Of a DNA stretch of 64,000 nucleotides, positions 1 through 7,926 are shown one piece after another. The notes beneath the pieces are model-generated. The model saw only the letters and a list, made by a program, of their open reading frames with translations, did not search any database and was not told where the DNA came from. The DNA is from Methylorubrum aminovorans (lineage in GTDB: Bacteria; Pseudomonadota; Alphaproteobacteria; Rhizobiales; Beijerinckiaceae), in NCBI RefSeq assembly GCF_022179725.1, contig NZ_BPRC01000011.1, positions 62,001 to 126,000 of the forward strand, given 5' to 3'. The position numbers were made by a program, and so were the translations under genes. Numbering within the stretch: position 1 is the first letter of the stretch; every line of letters begins with the position of its first letter.

Positions 1-168
1 GATGTGCGGTCCGGCCTCGACTGCACGCATCCGGCAACAGCCTCCCGAACGGGACTGATCTGCGGCGGGCGATCAACGAGGACGGACGGCCCCAACCCTC
101 CCGAACCCGTCCTCCCGGAGCCCACGCGGCTCCGAACGACCTCGGCTGCCCATTCCGGAGCTTGTCCC

Positions 169-1140
169 GTGCTGCGCAAATCCGTCTTCCTGCTCACGAT
201 TGCCGCGGGCCTTCTCGCATCGACAGGCCTGTCCGCCGCGCCGGAGACGGCGGCCAGGGACAACACCACCAAGCCGGGCGCCGCGCAGGACAGCCCCCTC
301 GTCTCGACCGAGTGGCTGGAGAAGAACCTCGATGCCAAGAACCTGCGGATCGTCGAGGTCAGCGTCGAGCCGGGCGTGTTCGAGCGCGGCCACATCCCCG
401 GCGCTCAGAACGTCGCCTGGCACACCGACCTCGTCGAGACGGTGAGCCGCGACATCGCCGGCCCGGAGAAGTTCACCGCACTCGCCCGTCGCCTCGGCAT
501 CGACCGGGACACGACCGTGGTGCTCTACGGCGACAACAACAACTGGTTCGCCGCCTGGGGCGCCTGGGTGCTCGCCCAGTATGGCCTGACCGACAACGTC
601 AAGCTGCTCGACGGCGGGCGCAAGAAGTGGGAGGCCGAGAAGCGTCCCTTCGACACGCGCAACACCGAGGTCGCCCCCTCGATCTTCACGGCGCAGGCGC
701 CCTCGGGCAAGCTGCGGGCGCGCTTCGCCGACGTGCTGGCGGTGGCCAAGCGGGAGCGCGACGAGCAGATCCTCGACATCCGCTCGCCCGACGAGTTCAG
801 CGGCAAGGTCATCGCGCCCGCCGGCGTGCAGGAACTGGCGATCCGTGCGGGCCACATCCCCGGCTCGGTCAACATCCCCTGGGCCAAAGCGGTGAACCCG
901 GACGGCACGCTCAAGTCCAAGGAGGAGCTGAAGGCGCTCTACGCGGCGGCCGGCATCGATGGTTCAAAGCCGATCATCACCTCCTGCCGCATCGGCGAGC
1001 GTTCGAGTCACTCCTGGTTCGTCCTGAGCCGCATCCTCGGCTACGACGCGCGCAACTATGACGGTTCGTGGACCGAGTACGGCAACGCGGTGGGCGTGCC
1101 GGTGGTCAACCTCGCCGGCACCGTCTGGGGCGGCAAGTGA
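169..1140 (+). CDS. periplasmic thiosulfate/3-mercaptopyruvate sulfurtransferase (two rhodanese domains)
   Basis: Encodes 323 aa. A hydrophobic N-terminal export signal (about residues 1-24, KSVFLLTIAAGLLASTGLSA) is followed by two rhodanese domains. The N-terminal domain (about 45-165) has no catalytic cysteine. The C-terminal domain (about 185-310) carries Cys273 in the loop CRIGERSS, the active-site loop of thiosulfate sulfurtransferases. It should transfer sulfane sulfur from thiosulfate or mercaptopyruvate to an acceptor in the periplasm. The open frame reaches the left edge, but I chose the GTG at 169 because it follows a GGAG about 8 bases upstream and begins the signal peptide. Its TGA overlaps the GTG start of the YeeE-type permease, so the two are translationally coupled. 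The natural substrate is not settled by sequence. Confidence 0.88.
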   Translation: MLRKSVFLLTIAAGLLASTGLSAAPETAARDNTTKPGAAQDSPLVSTEWLEKNLDAKNLRIVEVSVEPGVFERGHIPGAQNVAWHTDLVETVSRDIAGPEKFTALARRLGIDRDTTVVLYGDNNNWFAAWGAWVLAQYGLTDNVKLLDGGRKKWEAEKRPFDTRNTEVAPSIFTAQAPSGKLRARFADVLAVAKRERDEQILDIRSPDEFSGKVIAPAGVQELAIRAGHIPGSVNIPWAKAVNPDGTLKSKEELKALYAAAGIDGSKPIITSCRIGERSSHSWFVLSRILGYDARNYDGSWTEYGNAVGVPVVNLAGTVWGGK

Positions 1141-2369
1141 GCGCCGGACCCGCGGGAGAGGCGCTGCCTCTCCCACCCCAAAGCGTGAGCGCGTCCGGAG
1201 CCGGGCGCGCTCTTCCCGTTCGGGAAGCCGTTGCCGCGCTCATCGCTGCCGGGCTCGCGGCGGCGTCCTGGCGCCTCTCGGGCGAGCCCGGCGGCACGCG
1301 GCTGGCCCTGTCCCTCGTCTTCGGCGCGCTGTTCGGCCTTGTGCTCCAGCGCAGCCGCTTCTGCTTCTACTGCCAGTGGCGCGATTACCTGGTCGTGGGC
1401 GACCCGCGGGGAATGCTCGGCATCCTGGCGGCGCTCGCGGCCGGCGCGGCGGGCTACGCCGTGGTGCTCGGCGCCTGGATGCCGGACCCTTCGGGCACGC
1501 GCCTGCCGCCGGACGCGCATATCGGCCCGGTCGGGCCTGTGCTCGCTCTGGCCGGGCTTGCCTTCGGCGCCGGTATGGCGGTCTCGGGCTCCTGCATCAG
1601 CGCCCATCTCTACCGCCTCGGCGAGGGCTCGCCGACGGCGCCCTTCGCGCTGCTCGGCACCGGGCTCGGCTTCGCCCTCGGCTTCGCGAGCTGGAATCCG
1701 CTCTATCTCGCCAGCCTCTCCGAGGCGCCCGTGCTGTGGCTGCCGCGCCATCTCGGCTACGGCTTCAGCCTCGCGCTCACGCTGGCCCTGCTCGCCGCCC
1801 TGGCCTGGCCGCTGCTGCGCCGGCTGCCCGAGCCGGAGGCGCCGACCCGGCGCGATCCCTTCCACGCGGTGTTCGTGGCCCGCTGGCCGGTCTGGCTCGG
1901 GGGCCTCGCGGTCGGGGCGCTCGGGACGCTCGCCTATCTGCGGGTCGGCCCCCTCGGCGTCACCGCGGAGATCGGCGGTCGCTCCCGGCAGGCGGCGGGC
2001 GCGCTCGGCCTGCTGCCGGACCGGCTGGAGGGGCTCGACACCTTCCGCGGCTGCGCCACCGCCGTGCGCGATGCGCTGCTCACGCCCAACGGCCTGTTCA
2101 TCGGCGGTCTCGTACTCGCCGCGCTGGCCGCCGCCCTCGTCGCCGGCCAGTTCCGGCCCGCCCTGCCGACGCGGGGTCAGGTCGTGCGCGGGCTGAGCGG
2201 CGGGATGCTGCTGGGCTGGGGCGCGATGACGGGGCTCGGCTGCAGCGTCGGCACGCTGCTGTCGGGCATCATGGCCGGCGCCGTCTCGGGCTGGGTGTTC
2301 GGCCTCGCGATGTTCGCCGGCGCCGCCGGGACGCTGTGGCTCGGGCGGCGCCTGGGGTGGCTCGCCTGA
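1137..2369 (+). CDS. YeeE/YedE (TsuA-type) thiosulfate permease
   Basis: A 410-residue hydrophobic protein with many transmembrane segments and the duplicated YeeE/YedE architecture. The conserved cysteine motifs of thiosulfate transporters are visible: SGSCISAH in the first half and GLGCSVGT in the second. In TsuA such cysteines line the path of thiosulfate. The chosen start is GTG1137, which overlaps the stop of the rhodanese gene (GTGA), so uptake and sulfur transfer are coupled. Upstream in-frame ATG1068 would overlap the rhodanese gene by over 70 bases and add an arginine-rich stretch, so I rejected it. Family assignment is firm. Thiosulfate as substrate is inferred from the cysteines and the neighbour; another sulfur or selenium species is possible. 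Confidence 0.85.
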   Translation: MSAGPAGEALPLPPQSVSASGAGRALPVREAVAALIAAGLAAASWRLSGEPGGTRLALSLVFGALFGLVLQRSRFCFYCQWRDYLVVGDPRGMLGILAALAAGAAGYAVVLGAWMPDPSGTRLPPDAHIGPVGPVLALAGLAFGAGMAVSGSCISAHLYRLGEGSPTAPFALLGTGLGFALGFASWNPLYLASLSEAPVLWLPRHLGYGFSLALTLALLAALAWPLLRRLPEPEAPTRRDPFHAVFVARWPVWLGGLAVGALGTLAYLRVGPLGVTAEIGGRSRQAAGALGLLPDRLEGLDTFRGCATAVRDALLTPNGLFIGGLVLAALAAALVAGQFRPALPTRGQVVRGLSGGMLLGWGAMTGLGCSVGTLLSGIMAGAVSGWVFGLAMFAGAAGTLWLGRRLGWLA

Positions 2370-2417
2370 CGCCGCTCGCGTCTTCCGTTCCCGGTCTCGA
2401 TCCGCGATGATCCGCGC

Positions 2418-2768
2418 ATGAACTGGAACGACGTCCTCGCCGTCGGCTTGGTGCTGCCGGAGATGGAGGCCGCGACCTCCTACGGCACGCCGGCGCTCAA
2501 AGTCCGCGGCACGCTCGTGACGCGCCTGCGGACCGAGGACGACAGTCTCGTCCTCCTCGAAGTCCCGCCGGACGAGAGCGACATGCTGATCGCCGCCGAT
2601 CCCGAGACCTTCCACATCACGCCCCATTACGAGGGGCACGCGATCGTCCTCGCCCGGCTGGCGGCCCTGGAGCCGGAGCGGCTCCGGCCCTTCCTCCTGC
2701 GCCGCTGGCGGGCGGTGGCACCCAAGCGCCTCGTTGCGCGCTTCGAGACTGCGCAGGAGGAGGCGTGA
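2418..2768 (+). CDS. MmcQ/YjbR family protein
   Basis: A 116-residue protein of the MmcQ/YjbR fold (double-wing cyclic-like domain). It has the typical start of about 20 residues ending in SYGTPALKVRG, the central hydrophobic strand SLVLLEV, and a C-terminal RRWRAVAPKRLV helix. Family members are small proteins annotated as DNA-binding by structural analogy, and no biochemical role is established. It starts 48 bases after the permease gene on the same strand and ends tail-to-tail with the histidine kinase. It may be the last gene of the sulfur operon, but nothing in its sequence points to sulfur metabolism. Confidence 0.8.
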   Translation: MNWNDVLAVGLVLPEMEAATSYGTPALKVRGTLVTRLRTEDDSLVLLEVPPDESDMLIAADPETFHITPHYEGHAIVLARLAALEPERLRPFLLRRWRAVAPKRLVARFETAQEEA

Positions 2769-2795
2769 GGCGCCGGCCCGTCGCGCGCGGCATCC

Positions 2796-5696
2796 CTACC
2801 CGCGTGAGATGATCTCGCGGATGCGCAGGCCGAGCGTTTCGACCACGAACGGCTTGGTCAGCACCGCCATGCCCGGTTCGAGCTGGCCGTTGCCCACCGC
2901 CGCGTTCTCGGCGTAGCCGGTGATGAACAGCACCTTGAGATCGGGGCGGGTGACGCGGGCGGCATCGGCCATCTGGCGGCCGTTCATGCCGCCGGGGAGC
3001 CCGACATCGGAGATGAGCAGGTCGATGCGCACGTCCGATTGCAGCACCTGGAGGCCCGAGGCGCTGTCGGCCGCCTCGATCGCGGTGTAGCCGAGATCCT
3101 CCAGAACCTCGGTCACCAGCATCCGCACCGTCGGCTCGTCATCGACCACGAGCACCGTCTCACCCCGCTCGGCGCGGGGCGCGTCGACCAGGGCGCCGAG
3201 CGCGTCCGGCGACTCGGCCTCGCCGTGGAAGCGGGGGAGATAGATGCAGACCGTCGTGCCCTGGCCGACCTCCGAGAAGATCCGCACCTGCCCGCCGGTC
3301 TGCTTGGCGAAGCCGTAGATCATCGACAGTCCGAGCCCGGTGCCCTGCCCGGTGGGCTTCGTCGTGAAGAACGGGTCGAACGCCTTGGCCCGGACGTCCG
3401 GGCTCATGCCGGTGCCGGTATCGGTCACGCACAGCGAGAGATAGGGGCCGGGCATTACCTCGTGCTGACGCGCGGCGCGCGGATCGAGCCACGTGTTGGC
3501 GGTCTCGATGGTGATGCGCCCCCCCTCCGGCATCGCGTCGCGGGCGTTGATGCAGAGGTTCAGGAGCGCGTTCTCGAGTTGCGGCGGATCGACCAGGGAG
3601 GGCCAGAGCCCGGCCGCGCCGACGACGTCGATGGTGATGGTAGGGCCGACCGTGCGGCGGATCAGATCCTCCATCCCCATCACCAGCCGGTTCACGTCGG
3701 TCGGCCGCGGGTCGAGGGTCTGGCGCCGTGAGAAGGCGAGCAGGCGATGTGTAAGCGCGGCGGCGCGCTTGGCCGCTCCCTGGGCGGCGCCCATGTAGCG
3801 ATCGACATCCTTGAGCCGCCCTTGGGCAATGCGGGTCTGCATCAGCTCCAGGCTGCCCGAGATGCCGGCGAGCAGGTTGTTGAAGTCGTGGGCGAGCCCG
3901 CCGGTGAGCTGGCCCACCGCCTCCATCTTCTGGCTCTGGCGCAGGGCCTCCTCGGCCTCGGCCAGGGCACGGGCCTGCTCCCGGATCGCGGTCACGTCGC
4001 GCACCGAGGCGTAGATGAGGCCCTGGCGCGGCACGGTGTTCCAGGAGAACCAGCGGTAGCCGCCGTCGCGGGCGCGGTAGCGGTTCTCGAAGCCGAGCTG
4101 CATCTCGCCGCGGGCGAGGGCGGCGGCGGCCTCACGCGTCCGCTCCCGATCGTCGGGGTGGATGAAGTCGAGAAAGGGGACGGCCTTCAGCTCGGCCTCG
4201 CTCCAGCCCAGCGTGGCGCTCCAGGCCGGGTTGAGGCTGACGAAGCGGCCCTCGAAATCGGCCACGGCCAGAAGGTCGCTCGACGCCTGCCAGATCTGGT
4301 CGCGCTCGGCGGTGCGCGCCGCGACCTGCTCCTCCAGCGTCTCGTTGAGCCGGCGCAGGAGCACGATCGCCCGGTCGCGCTCCTCCGCCACGGCGCGGCG
4401 CTCCTCCACGTCGATGAGGACGCCGGGGAAGCTCAGCGGCGTGCCGTCGGGGCCATGATCGACCCGGCCGTTGGCCTCGATCCAGTAATAGCGCCCGTCG
4501 GCCCGCCGCACCCGGTACTGGTGGGCGTAGGCGCCGCCGCGTGCGATGGCGGCGTTGATCGCCTCCGCTAGCGCCGCCTTGTCGTCGGGATGGACCGTCT
4601 CGACCACCTGGGCGAGGCTCAGGCCCTCGCGGCCGAGCGCCGGATCGAGGCCGAAGGCGCGGGCGAAGGCCTCGTCCACGGTGAAGCGGTCGGTCGTCAG
4701 ATCCCAGAGCCACGTGCCGACGATGGCGCCGGCCGAGAGCGCGAGCTGGACCCGCTCGGCGTTGACGCGGGCAAGCGCCTCGCTCTCCCGCAGCCGCCGC
4801 TCGACCTCGACCCGCTCGGTCACGTCGAGTTCGGCCACCACGCCGCCGACGATGGCGCCCGCGCGATCGCGGATCGGCGCGGCGTTGTTGAGGAAGAGCC
4901 GCCGCCCGCCGCCGTCGAACCGCTCGATCTCCACGAGTTCGCCGCGCACGGTCTCGCCGTTGAGGAGGGCGCGGGCCATGCCCCATTCCTCGGCGCTCAG
5001 GCGTTGGCCCGTCTCCGGCCAGTAGCCGACCCACTCGCCGTAGCCCTCCCAGTTCGCGGTCTCCGGCGGCACGCCCCAGAGCTCGCGGTTGGCGGGGTTG
5101 TCGCGCACGATCCGCCCGTCGGCATCGGCGATGATGACGCCGACGGGCAGCCCCTCCAGGGTCGCCGTGAGAAAGGATTCGCTGCGGCGCAGGGCCGCCT
5201 CGCTCTCCCGCTGCCGGGCCTCGGTGCGGACGCGCTTGGTCGTCTCGTTGGTGAAGATGAACAGGCCGGCGACGCGGCCCTCGCCGTCGAGAACCCGCGA
5301 GTAGGAGAAGCTCCACCACGTCTCGGCCTCGCCCCGGTCGGTGGCGAGCTTCCACGGCAGGTCCTCGAAGCGGCGGCTTTTTCCGGCGAAGGCGTCGTCG
5401 ATGATCGGCTTGGCCTGGTCCCAGCCATCCGCCCAGACCCGGTCGAAGCGCTCGCCCATGGCCCAGGACAGGCGGGGGCCGAGCAGCGGGAAGTAGGTGT
5501 CGTTGAAGAAGAAGTGCAGATCCGGCCCCCAGGCCAGGATCATGCTCTCGGGCGAGTTGAGGATGAGGCTGAGCGCCGTGCGCAGTGATTCCGGCCAGGT
5601 CTGCGGGGGCCCGAGAGGATGATCCGTCCAGTCGCGCTCGGCGATCATGCGGGCGGCTTCACCGCCGCCGGCCAGGAACGGGAGGGATTCGATCAT
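2796..5696 (-). CDS. hybrid sensor histidine kinase with four PAS domains and a C-terminal receiver
   Basis: 966 aa with no transmembrane segment, so a cytoplasmic sensor. In order: PAS-like region about 25-155, PAS about 172-295, PAS about 315-435 (WLWDLTTDRFTV, PAC end ending in IDVEERR), PAS about 465-575, HisKA with phospho-acceptor His603 in LAHDFNN, HATPase about 700-822 (N box with Asn717, DTGTG at 759, GTGLGL at 785), and a receiver domain about 846-962 with Asp897 in LLISDVGL and Lys948. The linked receiver indicates internal phosphorelay. No response-regulator or chemotaxis gene lies nearby. It follows the VWA-protein gene by 51 bases, and a GC-rich hairpin ends just before its ATG. 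The signal is unknown; I see no obvious haem or flavin motif. Confidence 0.92.
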   Translation of the reverse strand: MIESLPFLAGGGEAARMIAERDWTDHPLGPPQTWPESLRTALSLILNSPESMILAWGPDLHFFFNDTYFPLLGPRLSWAMGERFDRVWADGWDQAKPIIDDAFAGKSRRFEDLPWKLATDRGEAETWWSFSYSRVLDGEGRVAGLFIFTNETTKRVRTEARQRESEAALRRSESFLTATLEGLPVGVIIADADGRIVRDNPANRELWGVPPETANWEGYGEWVGYWPETGQRLSAEEWGMARALLNGETVRGELVEIERFDGGGRRLFLNNAAPIRDRAGAIVGGVVAELDVTERVEVERRLRESEALARVNAERVQLALSAGAIVGTWLWDLTTDRFTVDEAFARAFGLDPALGREGLSLAQVVETVHPDDKAALAEAINAAIARGGAYAHQYRVRRADGRYYWIEANGRVDHGPDGTPLSFPGVLIDVEERRAVAEERDRAIVLLRRLNETLEEQVAARTAERDQIWQASSDLLAVADFEGRFVSLNPAWSATLGWSEAELKAVPFLDFIHPDDRERTREAAAALARGEMQLGFENRYRARDGGYRWFSWNTVPRQGLIYASVRDVTAIREQARALAEAEEALRQSQKMEAVGQLTGGLAHDFNNLLAGISGSLELMQTRIAQGRLKDVDRYMGAAQGAAKRAAALTHRLLAFSRRQTLDPRPTDVNRLVMGMEDLIRRTVGPTITIDVVGAAGLWPSLVDPPQLENALLNLCINARDAMPEGGRITIETANTWLDPRAARQHEVMPGPYLSLCVTDTGTGMSPDVRAKAFDPFFTTKPTGQGTGLGLSMIYGFAKQTGGQVRIFSEVGQGTTVCIYLPRFHGEAESPDALGALVDAPRAERGETVLVVDDEPTVRMLVTEVLEDLGYTAIEAADSASGLQVLQSDVRIDLLISDVGLPGGMNGRQMADAARVTRPDLKVLFITGYAENAAVGNGQLEPGMAVLTKPFVVETLGLRIREIISRG

Positions 5697-5698
5697 GC

Positions 5699-5731
5699 CC
5701 GACCGGCTTTACACAGGTGAAGCCCGGTCGG
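5699..5731 (-). promoter_or_regulatory. inverted repeat abutting the kinase start codon
   Basis: CCGACCGGCTT at 5699-5709 pairs with AAGCCCGGTCGG at 5720-5731, with one bulged base and a loop of about 10. On the minus-strand transcript the hairpin lies between the VWA-protein stop and the kinase ATG at 5696, where the ribosome-binding site should be. There is no U tract, so it is not a classical intrinsic terminator. It could attenuate or mask translation of the kinase gene. Confidence 0.5.
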
Positions 5732-5747
5732 ACAGAGCCATCTCAGG

Positions 5748-7838
5748 TCAGGCCGCGCGCCCGCGCCGCCCCTCCACCAGCCACATCGCCAGCACGGCGG
5801 CGGCGAGCGCCACCAGTGCCCACAGGCCGATGCCGAGGGGATAGACCTCGACGCCGCGCACGGTGGCGCTGTCGCTCGGGCGGAAGCCGATCCAGTCGGC
5901 GCCGCCGAGCCGGCCGCCGCGGGTGATCTGGAGCCGCGGCACGTCGAGGCCGCCACCCGTCGCCGCCACCCGGCGGATCGTGCCGCCGGAGCCGTCGGCG
6001 ACACCCTTCAAGCGCTCGGTGTCGCTGAACACGTCGGCGAGCTCGCGCGGGTTGGCCGGGCCGACGCTGACGAAGGCGACGAGGTTGCCCGAGCGGATGG
6101 TGTGGAGCCCCAGTTGCTCGGCCTCGAAGGTCGCGGTGAACAGGCCGGTCTCGGCCTTGGTCAGGTCGAGGCTCCGCTCCCTTCCGGTCGGGCCGGTGAT
6201 CGTGACGGGGCCCGCCTCCTCGGCCATGGTCTGGCGCTCGATGCGGATCTCGCGGCCGCGCCCCGTGGTCTGCGCGCGCAGCGCCTCCTCTTCGAGGGCC
6301 GGCTCCTTCATCAGCCAGTGGGCGAGGCGGCGCAGCAGGTCGAGATAGGGTCCGCCCTGCTGGTAGCCGCGGGCCCAGAGCCAGGCCTGATCCGACAGCA
6401 TCAGGGCGACGCGGCCCTTGTCCTCGCGGGACAACGCCAGGAGCGGCAGGCCGTTGGCGCCGGACAGGATCGGCTGAACGCCCGGCCGGGTCTGCGCCGA
6501 GACGATGCGCAGCCAGTCGCCCCAGGCCGGCGGGTTGGCTTCCGAGCCCGGCAGCGCCCGGGTGACGGGGTGGCGGTGCCCGGTCTCGGTGAGCGCGGCC
6601 TTGAACGGCTGCTCGACCACCTTCATCGAGGGATCGCCCGGCAGGATCGTCGCGAGCCGGGTGCGGGCGAGGCTGGCGGGGCCTGCGAATTCCGGCCCGG
6701 CGGCGATGAGCAGCGCGCCGCCCTCGCGGACGTAGCGGACGATGTTGTCGAAATAGGCCTGCGGCAGCACGCTCTGATTGGCGTAGCGGTCGAAGATGAT
6801 GAGGTCGAAATCCTTGATCTTCTGAACGAACAATTCGCGGGTCGGGAAGGCGATCAGCGAGAGTTCGGAGATCGGCGTGCCGTCCTGCTTCTCCGGCGGC
6901 CGCAGGATCGTGAAGTGGACGAGATCGACCGAGGCGTCCGACTTCAGCAGGTTGCGCCAGGTGCGCTCGCCCTGATGCGGCTCGCCGGAGACCAGCAGCA
7001 CCCTGAGTTTTTCGCGGATACCCTCGATGGGGAGCACCGCGCGGTTGTTCACCGTGGTGAGCTCGCCGGGCAGCGGCTCGACCTCGATCTCGACCACGTT
7101 CGGGCCGCCATGCTCGATATGCGTGGTGAGCGAGAACGGCACGCCGGTCGCGATGCTCTGCCGGTCGATCGCCTCGCCGTCGCGGCGCACGGTGACGGTC
7201 GCCGTGCCGGTGCCGCCGCGCTCCATCACCTCGCCGCGCAAGGTCACGTCCTTGCCGACGATGCCGAAGCGGGGGGCCTCCAGCATCTTGATCTGACGGT
7301 CGCGCTCGTCCGGGCGGCCGGTGACGAGGACGTGCAGCGGCGCCTTCAGCCCGAGGGCGCTGAGCGAGGCGGGGATGTCGTGGACCACGCCGTCGGTGAG
7401 CATCACCACGCCGGCGATCCGCTCCGGCGGCACGTCGGCGAGCGCCTGGGTCAGCGCGGTGAACAGCTTGGTGCCGTCATCGCCCTCCGAGCCCTGCGCA
7501 TCGCCGACTTCGATGAAGCGGGGCTCGATGTTCGTGAGCGTGCCGAAGCGGCGTTCCAGCTCGGCCTTGACCGCATCGGTCATAGCCGGGCGATCACCCA
7601 GGCTCTGCGAGCCGGAGCGGTCGACGACGATGGCGGCGACGTCCTTCACCGGGTCGCGGTCCTCGCGCACCAGCGAGGGGTTGGCCAGCGCGAGCACGAC
7701 GAGGCCGAGGGCCACCGCCCGCAGTAGGGCCGTGCGCCCGCGGGCGAGCACGGCGACGACCGCGAGGATCGCGGCGAGCGCACCGAAGGCGGCGAGCACC
7801 GGCCAGGGGATGAGGGGGGTGAAGCTGAGGCTCAGCAT
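5748..7838 (-). CDS. membrane-anchored VWA / glutamine-amidotransferase-like protein of the MoxR-DUF58 cluster
   Basis: 696 aa. Two N-terminal transmembrane helices (about 10-32 and 38-55) precede a von Willebrand A-like domain with a MIDAS start VVDRSGSQS (Asp73, DxSxS) and VMLTDGVVHD. A middle region (about 330-470; IIFDRYANQS, GGALLIAAGPEF) resembles the class I glutamine-amidotransferase fold without a catalytic triad. The extreme C-terminus has one hydrophobic helix. Most of the protein is probably periplasmic. It is the fourth gene of the run MoxR, DUF58, DUF4159, VWA, separated from the DUF4159 gene by 88 bases that contain a palindromic repeat. MoxR clusters of this kind are linked to chaperone-like maturation of envelope or metal-dependent proteins. 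The client here is unknown. Confidence 0.85.
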   Translation of the reverse strand: MLSLSFTPLIPWPVLAAFGALAAILAVVAVLARGRTALLRAVALGLVVLALANPSLVREDRDPVKDVAAIVVDRSGSQSLGDRPAMTDAVKAELERRFGTLTNIEPRFIEVGDAQGSEGDDGTKLFTALTQALADVPPERIAGVVMLTDGVVHDIPASLSALGLKAPLHVLVTGRPDERDRQIKMLEAPRFGIVGKDVTLRGEVMERGGTGTATVTVRRDGEAIDRQSIATGVPFSLTTHIEHGGPNVVEIEVEPLPGELTTVNNRAVLPIEGIREKLRVLLVSGEPHQGERTWRNLLKSDASVDLVHFTILRPPEKQDGTPISELSLIAFPTRELFVQKIKDFDLIIFDRYANQSVLPQAYFDNIVRYVREGGALLIAAGPEFAGPASLARTRLATILPGDPSMKVVEQPFKAALTETGHRHPVTRALPGSEANPPAWGDWLRIVSAQTRPGVQPILSGANGLPLLALSREDKGRVALMLSDQAWLWARGYQQGGPYLDLLRRLAHWLMKEPALEEEALRAQTTGRGREIRIERQTMAEEAGPVTITGPTGRERSLDLTKAETGLFTATFEAEQLGLHTIRSGNLVAFVSVGPANPRELADVFSDTERLKGVADGSGGTIRRVAATGGGLDVPRLQITRGGRLGGADWIGFRPSDSATVRGVEVYPLGIGLWALVALAAAVLAMWLVEGRRGRAA

Positions 7839-7870
7839 GGGCTAGGGCCTCCTGTTGCAATGGCGGAAAC

Positions 7871-7898
7871 CCCCTCTGCCCGCACGCGGGGAGAGGGG
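7871..7898. repeat. short GC palindrome between the DUF4159 and VWA genes
   Basis: CCCCTCTGCCCGC (7871-7883) faces GCGGGGAGAGGGG (7886-7898), with 12 of 13 bases complementary and a 2-base spacer. It looks like a short interspersed palindrome. Inside the transcript it could stabilise or process the mRNA between the two genes. Confidence 0.6.
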
Positions 7899-7926
7899 AA
7901 AACACGAAGGAATCGGCGCGCAGCCA

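Noticed and set aside
1056..2639. 527-codon minus-strand frame opposite the YeeE permease
   Set aside because: Charged, repetitive Arg/Ala/Glu text with no motif; the plus-strand permease has conserved Cys motifs and membrane helices.
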